Part shown: positions 38,748 through 48,751 of the stretch, in pieces
How positions within the stretch are numbered: position 1 is the stretch's first letter
Layout of the letters: the number at the start of each line of letters is the position of its first letter
Assembly (NCBI GenBank): GCA_004555405.1
Contig: SFIE01000014.1
Coordinates: forward strand, 1 to 50,019
DNA length: 50,019 bases
DNA from: Subdoligranulum sp.
GTDB lineage: Bacteria > Bacillota > Clostridia > Oscillospirales > Ruminococcaceae
Direction: 5' to 3'
Program-made: the position numbers and the translations under genes
Notes under the pieces: model-generated
Databases searched by the model: none
Seen by the model: only the letters and a program-made list of their open reading frames with translations
Told to the model about the DNA's origin: nothing

Positions 38748-41700
38748 TTACGAAACAAGCGAGGCATCCACATGCTCCAGATCCAACCGGAGCAGCTTGG
38801 AAACGCCATCTTCCTGCATGGTAACGCCATACAGAATATCGGCAGCTTCCATGGTGCCGCGGCGGTGTGTGATCACAATAAATTGCGTTTTATCGCAAAT
38901 GCGGCGCAGATACTGTGCATAGCGAACAACATTTACATCGTCAAGCGCTGCTTCGATCTCGTCCAGAATGCAGAACGGCGCAGGGTTTACGGCCAGAATG
39001 GCAAAATAGATGCTGATGGCCACCAGTGCCTGCTCGCCGCCCGAAAGCGCCGACAGATTTTTGATCACCTTGCCCGGAGGAGCCACGGTGATATCAATGC
39101 CGCTTTCCAGCACGTTGTCCGGGTCGGAAAGCTCCAGATGGGCATCGCCGCCGCCGAACATTTCGCGGAAGATACGGCCAAAGTTTTCGTTGATGGTTTT
39201 AAAGCTGGCCGTAAAAATTTCGCGCATTTCACCGCTCAGCTCCGAGATCATGCGCAGCAACTCTCCCCTGCTTTTTTCTACATCGCTCACCTGCGCGTGC
39301 AAAAAGTCGTAGCGCTCTTTTACCTCGCGGTATTCCTCGATCGCGCCCACATTCACATTGCCAAGCTCGCGGACCTTTCCGCGCACCTCGGTGACGAGCC
39401 GCCGCAGCTCCCCGGAATTTTCAAAGGGAATGCACAACTCCTGCGCCTGTGTTTGCGTGAGCTCGTATTCTTCCCACAGCTTGGCCGAGGCCTGATCGTA
39501 TTCGGTTTCCGCATTGGCCTTTCGCTCGATCAGACGGGCCATTTCCTGGCTGAGCTTTTCGCGCTGGTCGCTGATGGTGCGAACCCTGCGGTTTTGCTCG
39601 GCCGAGGCCTGCTCACGCTCCAAACGGCGCTTGGCCGCTTCGCGGATCGCCTGCTCTTTTTCGGCAATGCGGCTTTGGCAGGTTTGTTTATCCTTTTGGA
39701 TCTGCTCGATCTTGGAAAGATTCTGTTCATTCAGCTGCTGCAGCGCCTGCAAGCTTTGCTGAATTTCCTGTGCGCGCTGGCTGGTTTCGCCGGTTCTGCT
39801 TTCCAGCGTGTCAATGGCTGCCTGTGCCAGCGCAATGTTGTTTTCCTCGGCCAGATGCTCCATGCGCGCCGCGCCCAGTTCGTCTGAAAGGCGGGTGCGT
39901 GTTTGCAGAAAGCTGTCATCACCGGCGGTGATGCGGCTCAGCTCGTCGGCATAGGCCTCCAGCTGCGCGGCGATACGCTCATCCTCTGCCTGCATTTTCT
40001 CGGCCTCGGCACGGTCGCTGTCGATCTGCTGCTGCAGCGAATCGGTTTCGCCTGCCAGCAGCTGCTGTGCCGCACACAGCTGGCTCACCGCACCGTTCAA
40101 GCGGTTTTGCTCCATTTCGGCACGGATCTTATCACCGCCCGCCGTGAGCGCTTCACTTTCGGCAGCCGTCAGTTCTGCGGTCAGTGCATCCACCTCGGCC
40201 TTGCAGCGGTCGGTTTCGTCCTGTGCGGTCTGCTGCTGCTTTTTCAGCTTTTCAATGTTCTGCCGGAGTTCCTCGATCTCCTGACGGCGGCTGAAAATGC
40301 CCACGCTTTTGGCTGTGCTGCCGCCGGTAAAGCTGCCGCCCGCATTGATCACCTGACCGTCCACCGTAACCACACGGTTGCGGTATCCCAGCTCGCGGGC
40401 CACTTTGGAGGCTTCGTTCAGATCGTCCACCACAATGATGCGGCCCAGCAAAAAAGCAACGATTCCTTCGTACTTTTCATCACACCGCACCAAACTGCTG
40501 GCCACCACGGCGCTGCCGCTCAGGCTGCCATGAAAGGTTTGCCCCCGCACGGTATCCAGCGGCAAAAATGTGGCGCGGCCGCTGCGGGTGTCTTTTAGAT
40601 ATGCAATGGCCTGCTTGGCACTTGCTTCGCCTGCCACCACAATGTTTTGCATCGATGCACCAAGGGCAGTTTCGATGGCCGTTTCATAGCCTCGCTGCAC
40701 CGTAAGCAGGTTGCTCACGGTTCCCAGAATACCGGGCAGGCGGCGGTCATTGGCAGCCTTCATCACAGATTTTACGCTGTGGGGATAGCCCTCCATATTT
40801 TTTTCCAGATCCCGCAGGATCTGCAAACGGTTTTCGTCATGCTCGATCTCTCGGGTCACGGTTTGTTCGGCATCGTCTGCCTGCTTGAGGTGCTGGCGGC
40901 GCTTTTGCAGCTTCATGGAAAGGCCGTTTTTGATATTTTCCAGCCGCGCCAGCGTTTCTTCCAGTTTTTTCAGATATTCCGTATTTTCTTTTTGTTCTTC
41001 CTGCTGTTTTTTCAGGTTTTCCGCCGCTTCCTGCTGCTCATGGCTGGCTGCCTGCAGGCGCGCCGTGGCAGCTTCCACCGCGCTCTTTTTGGCGGCGGCG
41101 GTCACGCGGGCTTCGGTTTGGCGTTCCGTCAGCTGTGCCATAGCCGCTGTCACTGCGCCGCGCCGCTCACCGGATCGCAAATTATCGGTCTGGATCGTTT
41201 CCAGCTGGTTTTGCAAATCGCGGATCGCCGTTTCCAAACCCTCGATCTTTTGGCGGGCAGTTTCGATCTTGCTGCGGTTTTCCGCAATTTCCTGTGCAAT
41301 CTGCTCCTGGCCTGCTGCCGATTGTTCTTTTTCTTTTTGCAGGCTTTCCATGCTGGCATGGTTGTGGGCAATGTCGTTGTTCAGCACAGCGATCTGGCTG
41401 TCTGCCCCGCTCATTTCCTCGGTGATAGAGCGGATATCGGCATTGCAGCGCTCGATCTCTATGGCAATGCGCTGCATATCCTCTCGCAGGCTGCCGCTTT
41501 CTTCGTCAATACGGCTGATCTCCTCGGTAAGCCGGTCATACTCGGCCTGTCCGGCCTCATATTTGCGCTGTTCCTCGCGCACCACATCCCGGGCACGGCG
41601 CATGGAGTCCATCCACAGGGTGACCTCCAGCTCCTTGCGGCGGGCAGAAAGTTCCAAAAAGCGGTTGGCCTTGGCGCACTCTTTTTCCAGCGGGCCCACG

Positions 41701-42305
41701 CGCCCCTCTAACTCGCCCAAAATATCGCGCAGGCGCTCCAGATTTTCCTCGGCAGAGGCAAGGCGGTGCTCGGCCTCATTTTTGCGGTAGCGATATTTGG
41801 CAATGCCGCTGGCTTCTTCAAAAATTTCTCTTCGTTCGGCACTTTTTGCGCCAACGATCTCAGCAATACGGCCCTGGCCGATAATGGAATATCCATCGCG
41901 GCCCACGCCGGTATCCAAAAGCAGCTCGTAGATATCCTTCAAGCGCACCGCCTGCCCGTTCAGCGTATATTCACTTTCCCCGCTGCGGTAATACTTGCGG
42001 CCGATCACCACTTCGTCGGCATCGATATCCAAGCGGCGATCGCTGTTGTTCACCGTAAGTGCCACACTGGCAAAGCCCATGGCCCCGCGCATCTGTGTGC
42101 CGCCAAAGATCACATCCTCCATTTTGCCGCTGCCGCGCAGCTGTCGGCTGCTGGTTTCGCCCAGCACCCAGCGAATGGCATCGGATATATTGCTTTTGCC
42201 GCTGCCGTTGGGCCCCACCACAGCCGTGATGCCCGGCTCGATAAGAATTCTGGTGCGGTCGGGAAAGCTTTTGAATCCCTGGATTTCAAGCTGTTTCAGT
42301 ACCAT
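38748..42305 (-). CDS. smc: chromosome segregation ATPase SMC
   Basis: Condensin ATPase, 1185 residues. N-terminal Walker A GPNGSGKSN at 32-40, long coiled coils (about 165-500 and 680-1020), hinge about 510-665 with GYETAIETALGASMQNIVV, and C-terminal signature LSGGEQALVAI followed by Walker B CILDEIEAALDD. Lies between rnc and ftsY as in most Firmicutes. Confidence 0.96.
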   Translation of the reverse strand: MVLKQLEIQGFKSFPDRTRILIEPGITAVVGPNGSGKSNISDAIRWVLGETSSRQLRGSGKMEDVIFGGTQMRGAMGFASVALTVNNSDRRLDIDADEVVIGRKYYRSGESEYTLNGQAVRLKDIYELLLDTGVGRDGYSIIGQGRIAEIVGAKSAERREIFEEASGIAKYRYRKNEAEHRLASAEENLERLRDILGELEGRVGPLEKECAKANRFLELSARRKELEVTLWMDSMRRARDVVREEQRKYEAGQAEYDRLTEEISRIDEESGSLREDMQRIAIEIERCNADIRSITEEMSGADSQIAVLNNDIAHNHASMESLQKEKEQSAAGQEQIAQEIAENRSKIETARQKIEGLETAIRDLQNQLETIQTDNLRSGERRGAVTAAMAQLTERQTEARVTAAAKKSAVEAATARLQAASHEQQEAAENLKKQQEEQKENTEYLKKLEETLARLENIKNGLSMKLQKRRQHLKQADDAEQTVTREIEHDENRLQILRDLEKNMEGYPHSVKSVMKAANDRRLPGILGTVSNLLTVQRGYETAIETALGASMQNIVVAGEASAKQAIAYLKDTRSGRATFLPLDTVRGQTFHGSLSGSAVVASSLVRCDEKYEGIVAFLLGRIIVVDDLNEASKVARELGYRNRVVTVDGQVINAGGSFTGGSTAKSVGIFSRRQEIEELRQNIEKLKKQQQTAQDETDRCKAEVDALTAELTAAESEALTAGGDKIRAEMEQNRLNGAVSQLCAAQQLLAGETDSLQQQIDSDRAEAEKMQAEDERIAAQLEAYADELSRITAGDDSFLQTRTRLSDELGAARMEHLAEENNIALAQAAIDTLESRTGETSQRAQEIQQSLQALQQLNEQNLSKIEQIQKDKQTCQSRIAEKEQAIREAAKRRLEREQASAEQNRRVRTISDQREKLSQEMARLIERKANAETEYDQASAKLWEEYELTQTQAQELCIPFENSGELRRLVTEVRGKVRELGNVNVGAIEEYREVKERYDFLHAQVSDVEKSRGELLRMISELSGEMREIFTASFKTINENFGRIFREMFGGGDAHLELSDPDNVLESGIDITVAPPGKVIKNLSALSGGEQALVAISIYFAILAVNPAPFCILDEIEAALDDVNVVRYAQYLRRICDKTQFIVITHRRGTMEAADILYGVTMQEDGVSKLLRLDLEHVDASLVS

Positions 42306-42382
42306 TGCGTTTTCTTTCTCCTGTGCCCTTGCCGGGCAGCGCAGGCCGCCGCTTTACAGCGGCAGCCCGTTTTTGTTCTTGA

Positions 42383-43045
42383 TCAGGTCAGCCCCATCAG
42401 GCGCAGGGCTTCCCGGGCAGCGTGCTGCTCGGCCTGCTTTTTGCTGCGGCCCTCGCCGTGGGCAAAGCAGTTGGAGTTAAGATGCACAGCCACCACAAAA
42501 TGCTTATCATGGTCGGGGCCGGTTTCGCTTTCCAGCACATAGGTGAGTTTTTCTTCCGGATTCTGCTGCACCACCTCCTGCAGCTGGGTTTTATAATCGG
42601 CCTCGGCGGTTTTGCCTTCGGTCACAAAGGGCAAAATGAAATTTCGGGCAACCTCCATGCCGCCGTCCAGATACAGCGCCGCGATCACGGATTCAAATGC
42701 ATCCGAAACCACACTGGGGCGCTCACGGCCGCCGCCCATATCCTCGCCGCGGCCCAAGCGCAGATACTTGCCCAGTTCGATCTCCTGTGCAAACTGGAAC
42801 AATGCTTCTTCGCTTACCAGGCTGGCGCGTATGCGCGTAAGCTCGCCCTCGGGCTTGTTGACATGGCGGTACAGATAATCCGCCACCACCACCGAAAGCA
42901 CACTGTCGCCCAAAAATTCCAAGCGCTCGTTGTGCTCGGCCGGCTGGCGCGATTCGTTGGCGTAGCTGGTGTGGGTGAGCGCCGTTTCCAGCAGCACCGG
43001 GTTTTTAAATGTATAACCGATCACCTTTTCCAAAGGATGGCTCAT
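42383..43045 (-). CDS. rnc: ribonuclease III
   Basis: Double-strand RNA endonuclease for rRNA and mRNA processing. 220 residues: signature NERLEFLGDSVLS at 39-51, metal residues Asp47 and a Glu in SDAFESVIAALYLD, and a C-terminal dsRNA-binding domain about 153-220. No acpP gene separates plsX and rnc here. Confidence 0.95.
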   Translation of the reverse strand: MSHPLEKVIGYTFKNPVLLETALTHTSYANESRQPAEHNERLEFLGDSVLSVVVADYLYRHVNKPEGELTRIRASLVSEEALFQFAQEIELGKYLRLGRGEDMGGGRERPSVVSDAFESVIAALYLDGGMEVARNFILPFVTEGKTAEADYKTQLQEVVQQNPEEKLTYVLESETGPDHDKHFVVAVHLNSNCFAHGEGRSKKQAEQHAAREALRLMGLT

Positions 43046-43072
43046 GAATATTCACACTTTCTGTTCGATGAT

Positions 43073-44092
43073 TTACTCTGCTTCTGTTTCACTTTCTGCG
43101 GTAATTTGCTCCAAAGCACGCTCCATGGTGCCGCACAGATCGTTTTCCACGCAGGTTTTGGCCTGGCGAATGGCATTTTGAATGCCCATTGCCTTGCTGG
43201 AGCCATGTGCCTTGATCACAGGCTTGGCAGCGCCCAAAAACGGTGCGCCGCCGATTTTTTCGCTGTTCATGGTGTCTTTCAGGCTGTAAAGGCCGTCCTT
43301 GATCAGCAGAGCGCCAATCTTGCATTTGAGGCTGCTGTACAGCACCTGTTTTACCATGCCCAGCAGGCTTTTGGCCATGCCCTCGCTGAGCTTCAGGATC
43401 ACATTGCCGGTAAAGCCATCGCACACCACCACGTCCACCTTGCCGCCCGGCACATCGCGGGGCTCAATGTTGCCCACAAAACGAATGTTGGGGTTCGTTT
43501 TCAGCAGCTGGTGTGCCTCTTGATACATGGGGGTTCCCTTGCTTTCCTCGGCACCGTTGTTTACCAGCGCCACGGCAGGGCTTTCCACCCCCATCACCTT
43601 GTTCATATAAACGCTGCCCATCACGCCGAAGGCTTCCAGCATGGGGGCACGGCATTCCACATTAGCGCCGCAGTCCAGCAGCAGATACGGCTTGCCTGCC
43701 GTGGGCACACAGGTGGCCAGCGCCGGGCGCTTTACGCCCTTGATGGTGCGCACCAAAAGGCTTGCCCCCACATGAAGCGCGCCGGTGCTGCCTGCGCTCA
43801 CAAAGGCATCGCCTGCGCCTTCTTTCAGCATGCGCAGGCCCACCACCAAGCTGGAATTCTTTTTGCGGCGGATCGACATGGCCGGTTCATCGCACATTTC
43901 GATTACCTCGGGGCAGTCCACGATTTCCATGCCCTGCAGCGAAACGCCATTTTTTTCGGCGCATTCACGGATCACCTTTTCCTGACCGGTCAAAATCAGG
44001 TCAACACCGTATTCCTTTACGGCAGCGGCAGCACCCTGCAGCACTGCCAAGGGGGCGTTGTCTCCGCCCATTGCATCCAAAATGATCTTCAT
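43073..44092 (-). CDS. plsX: phosphate acyltransferase PlsX
   Basis: Turns acyl-ACP into acyl-phosphate for phospholipid synthesis. 339 residues, starting IILDAMGGDNAPLAVLQGA, with SAGSTGALHVGASLLV near 101-116 and CDGFTGNVILKLSEGM near 237-252. Located before rnc, 27 nt apart. Confidence 0.95.
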   Translation of the reverse strand: MKIILDAMGGDNAPLAVLQGAAAAVKEYGVDLILTGQEKVIRECAEKNGVSLQGMEIVDCPEVIEMCDEPAMSIRRKKNSSLVVGLRMLKEGAGDAFVSAGSTGALHVGASLLVRTIKGVKRPALATCVPTAGKPYLLLDCGANVECRAPMLEAFGVMGSVYMNKVMGVESPAVALVNNGAEESKGTPMYQEAHQLLKTNPNIRFVGNIEPRDVPGGKVDVVVCDGFTGNVILKLSEGMAKSLLGMVKQVLYSSLKCKIGALLIKDGLYSLKDTMNSEKIGGAPFLGAAKPVIKAHGSSKAMGIQNAIRQAKTCVENDLCGTMERALEQITAESETEAE

Positions 44093-44131
44093 GATCTACC
44101 TCCGTTTTCGCGCTGCAGCAGCAAAGCAAAA

Positions 44132-45469
44132 TCACTCTGCTGCCTGCAGCCAGCCTTGCATACTTTCCAGCGCACGGTTTGCAATGGCCATATAGCGCTC
44201 ACGCTTGTCACGCGGGCGTTCGGCCAGCTCGGGCAAAATGCCCATGTTTGCACCCATCGGCTGGAAATTTTTATTTTCGCTTGTGATATATCGGATCAAT
44301 GCGCCGCACATGGTATCCGCCGGGGGCGGGCTGTAGCTTTTGCCGTGCAATGCCGCAAAAGCGCTGCGGGCTGCCAGCAGACCGCTGGCGGCGCTTTCCA
44401 TATAGCCCTCAAAACCGGTGATCTGCCCTGCAAAGAACAGCTTCGGGTCGGTTTTCAGGGCCTGTGTGCCGTTGAGCAGCACAGGGCTGTTTAAGAATGT
44501 GTTGCGATGCATAACGCCATAGCGGATAAACTCGGCGTTTTCCAAGCCCGGGATCATGGAGAACACGCGCTTTTGCTCGCCCCATTTCAGATTAGTTTGA
44601 AAGCCCACCAGATTGTAGAGCGTGTTTTCCTTGTTTTCGCTGCGCAGCTGCACATTGGCCCAAGGGCGATGCCCGGTGCGGGGGTCTTTCAAACCCACGG
44701 GGCGCAGCGGGCCAAAGCGCATGGTGTCCGCACCGCGGCCCGCCATCACTTCAATGGGCATACAGCCTTCGTATACGGTAAAGCCCTCCTGCTTATCCAC
44801 ATCGTGCAAAGGCGCACGCTCGGCCTCCATCAGTGCCTGATGGAATGCCTCATATTCTTCCTTGTTGAACGGGCAGTTCAGATAGTCGGCATCGCCGCGG
44901 CCATAGCGGGAAGCAGCAAACACCTTGTCCATGTTCAGGCTTTCCGCCGTGACAATGGGCGCCACAGCATCGAAAAAGGAAAGGCCGATGCCGCCGGTAA
45001 CACTGCGGATCGCCTCCGCCAAAGCACCCTCCGTCAAAGGGCCGGTGGCCACAATAACAGGCACATCGCTTTCCAGTGTGGTCACTTCCTGGCGGAACAG
45101 GGTGATATTTGGCTCGGCCTGCACGGCCTCGGTGACAAGGCGCGAAAATTCATCGCGGTCCACTGCCAGTGCGCCGCCTGCTGCCACGCGGGCTTTTTCG
45201 GCAATGGGCAGAAGATGGCTGCCCAGCAGCTTCATTTCCGCTTTCAGCAGGCCGCTGGCAGAATCCAAGCGGTCCGCTTTCAAGCTGTTGGAGCAGATCA
45301 GTTCTGCAAAACCGGCATTTTTGTGTGCGGGGGAAAATTTGACCGGCTTTTGCTCGTACAATGCCACCTGAAGGCCCTGCTCTGCCAGCCACAGGGCGGC
45401 CTCGCATCCGGCCAGGCCTGCGCCCAGCACACGAATATCAAAGTTGTTATTGTTCGGGTTGCTGCTCAT
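44132..45469 (-). CDS. trmFO: tRNA (uracil-54-C5) methyltransferase TrmFO
   Basis: Flavin- and folate-dependent enzyme making ribothymidine 54 in tRNA. 445 residues: FAD-binding VLGAGLAGCEAALWLAEQG at 14-32, YEQKPVKFSPAHK and ICSNSLKADRLDSA with Cys59 (equivalent of the catalytic Cys53 of Bacillus). ATG at 45469 follows AAGGACG; a longer frame to 45520 would lie deep in topA. It overlaps topA by 23 nt. Confidence 0.95.
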   Translation of the reverse strand: MSSNPNNNNFDIRVLGAGLAGCEAALWLAEQGLQVALYEQKPVKFSPAHKNAGFAELICSNSLKADRLDSASGLLKAEMKLLGSHLLPIAEKARVAAGGALAVDRDEFSRLVTEAVQAEPNITLFRQEVTTLESDVPVIVATGPLTEGALAEAIRSVTGGIGLSFFDAVAPIVTAESLNMDKVFAASRYGRGDADYLNCPFNKEEYEAFHQALMEAERAPLHDVDKQEGFTVYEGCMPIEVMAGRGADTMRFGPLRPVGLKDPRTGHRPWANVQLRSENKENTLYNLVGFQTNLKWGEQKRVFSMIPGLENAEFIRYGVMHRNTFLNSPVLLNGTQALKTDPKLFFAGQITGFEGYMESAASGLLAARSAFAALHGKSYSPPPADTMCGALIRYITSENKNFQPMGANMGILPELAERPRDKRERYMAIANRALESMQGWLQAAE

Positions 45470-47558
45470 TGCTGCGTCCTTTCGTGATAACCTTTTCATA
45501 GTCGCAGCCCTCGCCCGCACAGTAAAGGCGGCCGCTCTTTTTAAACAGCGTTTTACCGCACTTGGGGCAGGTTTCCGCCACGGGCTCGTCCCAGGTCATA
45601 TACTTACAATCTTTATAGTCCTCGCAGCCGTAATACACACGGCCCTTGCTGCTTTTGCGGATCAGCATACGCTTGCCGCATTTGGGGCAAAAGCCCGGTG
45701 TGGCTTTGATCAGCGGCTTGGTGTTGGTGCATTCGGGGAAACCCGGGCAAGCCAGGAATTTGCCGTAGCGCCCCACCTTGATCACCATGTGGCGGCCGCA
45801 TTTTTCGCAGATCTCGTCGGTTTCCTCTTCGGGGATCTTGATCTTTTTGCCTTCCATGTTCACCTGAGCCTGCTCAAGCGTGGCACTGAAATCCTTGTAG
45901 AAATCATCCACAGCCTTGTGCCAGTCCAGCTCGCCGCTTTCCACTTTATCCAGCTGCTTTTCCATGCCGGCACTGAATGTGACATCCACGATCTTGGGGA
46001 ACTGCTCCAGCATGAGCGAATTCACAGCACGGCCCAGCACAGTGGGCTTCAGCTTTTTGGCATCACGCTCTACATAGCCGCGATCAATGATCGTGGATAT
46101 GATGGGCGCATAGGTGGAGGGACGGCCGATGCCGTTTTCTTCCAGCGCGCGGATCAGCGTGGCTTCGGTGTAGCGGCTGGGGGGCTGGGTGAATTTCTGT
46201 TCTCCCTTCAGCTCCTTCAGCTTTAACACCTGCCCCAATTCCAGCGGCGGCAGGCCGGTTTCTTTCTTTTCCTTTTCATCCTCGGCTTCCTCGTACAAAG
46301 CGGTAAAGCCATCGAATGTGACCACATAGCCGGTGGCCTTGAACAGATAGTTTCCTGCCTTGATGGTGGCGGAAACCGTATCCTGCTGGCAATCGGTCAT
46401 CTGGCTTGCGATAAAGCGCGACCAGATCAGGCGATACAGCTTGGCGGTGTCGCCGCTGATGTTCTGCTCGACCTCATCGGGGGTAAGCTCCGCCATGGAC
46501 GGACGAATGGCTTCGTGCGCATCCTGTGCAGCGGTTGCGCTGCGGCTTTTCCATGTGCGCTTGACATTGCACACATATTTTTCGCCGTAGTGGCCTGCGA
46601 TAAACTCTTTGGCCGCCGTAACAGCTTCCTCCGAAACACGCAGACTATCGGTACGCATATAGGTGATCAAGCCCACCGTACCGTGACCGGCAATGTCCAC
46701 GCCTTCATACAGCGTTTGGGCCGCGCGCATGGTGCGCAGCGCGGTAAAGCCCAAGCGGCGGCTGGCTTCCTGCTGCAGAGTACTGGTGATAAACGGGGGC
46801 GCAGGCGTTTTTTTGCGCTGGCCTTTTTTAAGCTCCGACACAGCATACTCGGCGCCTTCCAGCTCTTTCAAAATCGAATCGGCTTCCTGCTGGTTGTTGA
46901 CTGCCAGCTTTTTGCCGTCGGCCGTGGCCTCCAAGCGTGCCGTGAATTTGCGTGTTGAGCCCTGCGCGCCCAGCTGGGCATCCAGATTCCAGTATTCCAC
47001 CGGCTTGAATTCCTCGATCTCTTTTTCGCGGTCATCGATCAGGCGCACGGCCACGCTTTGCACACGGCCCGCAGAAAGGCCGCGGCGCACAGTGCGCCAC
47101 AAAAACGGGCTGAGCTTATAGCCCACCAAGCGGTCTAAAATGCGGCGGGTCTGCTGCGCATTGAAAAGATCAATATCGATGGTGCGCGGATGCTCCATTC
47201 CTTTTTTTACACCTTTGCGTGTGATCTCATCAAAAGTCACACGGTTCGGTTGGTTCAGATCCAGCTTCAGCATGTGGGCCAAATGCCAGCTGATAGCCTC
47301 GCCCTCGCGGTCAGGGTCAGTTGCAAGGAAAACGCCATCACAGTGCTTTGCATCGGCTTTCAGCTCTTTGATGATTTTTTCCTTACCCTTGATGCTGATA
47401 TAGTGGGGCGCATAGTCATGCTCTACATCAATGCCCAGCTGCGAAGCGGGCAGATCATAGATATGGCCCATGCTGGCGGTGACTTCATAGCCATCCCCCA
47501 GATATTTGCGAATGGTTTTCGCCTTGGCAGGCGACTCCACGATCACTAATTTTGCCAT
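45447..47558 (-). CDS. topA: DNA topoisomerase I
   Basis: Type IA topoisomerase relaxing negative supercoils. 703 residues: Toprim domain with VIVESPAKAKTI at 5-16 and DPDREGEAISWH at 81-92, active-site Tyr300 in GLITYMRTDS, and C-terminal zinc ribbons at about 585-690 (CEKCG, CPGFPEC, CPKCGKRM, CEDYKDC, CPKCGKT, CAGEGC). Located dprA-topA-trmFO, as in Bacillus. Confidence 0.96.
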   Translation of the reverse strand: MAKLVIVESPAKAKTIRKYLGDGYEVTASMGHIYDLPASQLGIDVEHDYAPHYISIKGKEKIIKELKADAKHCDGVFLATDPDREGEAISWHLAHMLKLDLNQPNRVTFDEITRKGVKKGMEHPRTIDIDLFNAQQTRRILDRLVGYKLSPFLWRTVRRGLSAGRVQSVAVRLIDDREKEIEEFKPVEYWNLDAQLGAQGSTRKFTARLEATADGKKLAVNNQQEADSILKELEGAEYAVSELKKGQRKKTPAPPFITSTLQQEASRRLGFTALRTMRAAQTLYEGVDIAGHGTVGLITYMRTDSLRVSEEAVTAAKEFIAGHYGEKYVCNVKRTWKSRSATAAQDAHEAIRPSMAELTPDEVEQNISGDTAKLYRLIWSRFIASQMTDCQQDTVSATIKAGNYLFKATGYVVTFDGFTALYEEAEDEKEKKETGLPPLELGQVLKLKELKGEQKFTQPPSRYTEATLIRALEENGIGRPSTYAPIISTIIDRGYVERDAKKLKPTVLGRAVNSLMLEQFPKIVDVTFSAGMEKQLDKVESGELDWHKAVDDFYKDFSATLEQAQVNMEGKKIKIPEEETDEICEKCGRHMVIKVGRYGKFLACPGFPECTNTKPLIKATPGFCPKCGKRMLIRKSSKGRVYYGCEDYKDCKYMTWDEPVAETCPKCGKTLFKKSGRLYCAGEGCDYEKVITKGRSNEQQPEQ

Positions 47559-47623
47559 TGATTCACCTCCGAATTCTTTTCAGGCGGCAAGCCGTCTTGC
47601 GGGAATGCGAAACCGCGCGCCGA

Positions 47624-48751
47624 TCATTTCAGCTGATAGCGGCGGCCCGCCAGCGGAATGATTTTCCCGGCCAGTTCCAGCTCGGTAAGCGCCGCCAGGA
47701 TCTGCCCCACCGAAAGGCCGCTTTCTTCACACAGTGTTTCCAGTGGCTTGGGCACAGGGCCGATGAGCGCCAGCACGGTTTTGGCATCCGGGCTGCAGGC
47801 AGTGCTTTTGGCCGCCGGGCCCGGAGCCGCTTTGGGCGAAAGGCCCAATTCCTGCAGCACATCGGCTGCGTGCAGCAGCGGCCTGGCAATGCCCTCGGCC
47901 AGCAGATGATTTGTGCCCTCGCTGAGGGGGCTGAAAATGCTTCCCGGCAGGGCATACACCGGCTTGGCATAGCGCTGTGCATGATGCACGGTGTTCAGTG
48001 TGCCGCTTTTGAGCCTTGCTTCCATCACGCAAAGGGCTTCGCTGAGTGCGGCGATCAGGCGATTGCGCTGCAAAAATACATATCTTTGCCCCACCGTGTG
48101 TGCGCCGGGCCCGTATTCGCTCAGCACTGCGCCGTTCTGTTCCATTTTAATGCGCAGATTGCGGTTGCCTGCCGGATAGGTTTGATCGATCGGGCACCCC
48201 AGAATGCCCACTGTGGGCGCGCCCGCCTGCACGGCTGCCCGGTGCGCCTCTCCGTCCAGCCCGTCGGCCAACCCCGAAACGATCACCGCCCCGGCGCGCG
48301 CCATCTCGCCGCCCAATGTGCGGCAGGCCTCCACGCCATACTGCGAGGGACGGCGGCTGCCCACGATGCCCACCGTATGCCGGCCGTTCAAAAGTTCGGG
48401 CTTGCCCGTGCAGTACAGCACAAGCGGCAGATCCGGCAGATAGGCAAACGCTGCGGGATAATCCTCACACTCGGGGGTAAGCACCGCAATGCCGCGGCTG
48501 CGGCAATGGTCCAGCACAGCCTGATAATCCTCCGGCTCCGAACGCAAAAGGCGCTGGCAGGCCGGTTTGGGCATATAAGGCGAAAAATCCTCCTGTGCGC
48601 GCACCCGGTAAACCTCCTGCGCACTGCCATACACATCCAAAAGCTCGCCCGTATGCTCACAGCCGGGGCCCAGCACGGCAGCCAGCCACAGCCAATAGGT
48701 GCGCGGGTCTGCCTGCAGAGAAAGCGGCTCGGCCCCCATAAAAGCAGGCAT
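47624..48751 (-). CDS. dprA: DNA processing protein DprA
   Basis: Loads RecA on incoming single-stranded DNA in natural transformation; near universal also in non-competent Firmicutes. 375 residues: SAM-like N-terminal part, Rossmann domain with VGIVGSRRPSQYGVEACRTLG near 125-145, IVSGLADGLDGEAHRAA near 155-171, QRNRLIAALSEALCVMEA near 226-243, and a C-terminal winged helix (LETLCEESGLSVGQILAALTELELAGKI). Start ATG 48751 overlaps the upstream methyltransferase stop in TGATG; two earlier codons (GTG CTG) are in frame but less well placed. Confidence 0.93.
   Translation of the reverse strand: MPAFMGAEPLSLQADPRTYWLWLAAVLGPGCEHTGELLDVYGSAQEVYRVRAQEDFSPYMPKPACQRLLRSEPEDYQAVLDHCRSRGIAVLTPECEDYPAAFAYLPDLPLVLYCTGKPELLNGRHTVGIVGSRRPSQYGVEACRTLGGEMARAGAVIVSGLADGLDGEAHRAAVQAGAPTVGILGCPIDQTYPAGNRNLRIKMEQNGAVLSEYGPGAHTVGQRYVFLQRNRLIAALSEALCVMEARLKSGTLNTVHHAQRYAKPVYALPGSIFSPLSEGTNHLLAEGIARPLLHAADVLQELGLSPKAAPGPAAKSTACSPDAKTVLALIGPVPKPLETLCEESGLSVGQILAALTELELAGKIIPLAGRRYQLK

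Noticed and set aside
42422..44494. Open frame of 690 codons opposite rnc and plsX
   Set aside because: Crosses three complete minus-strand genes and has shadow composition.
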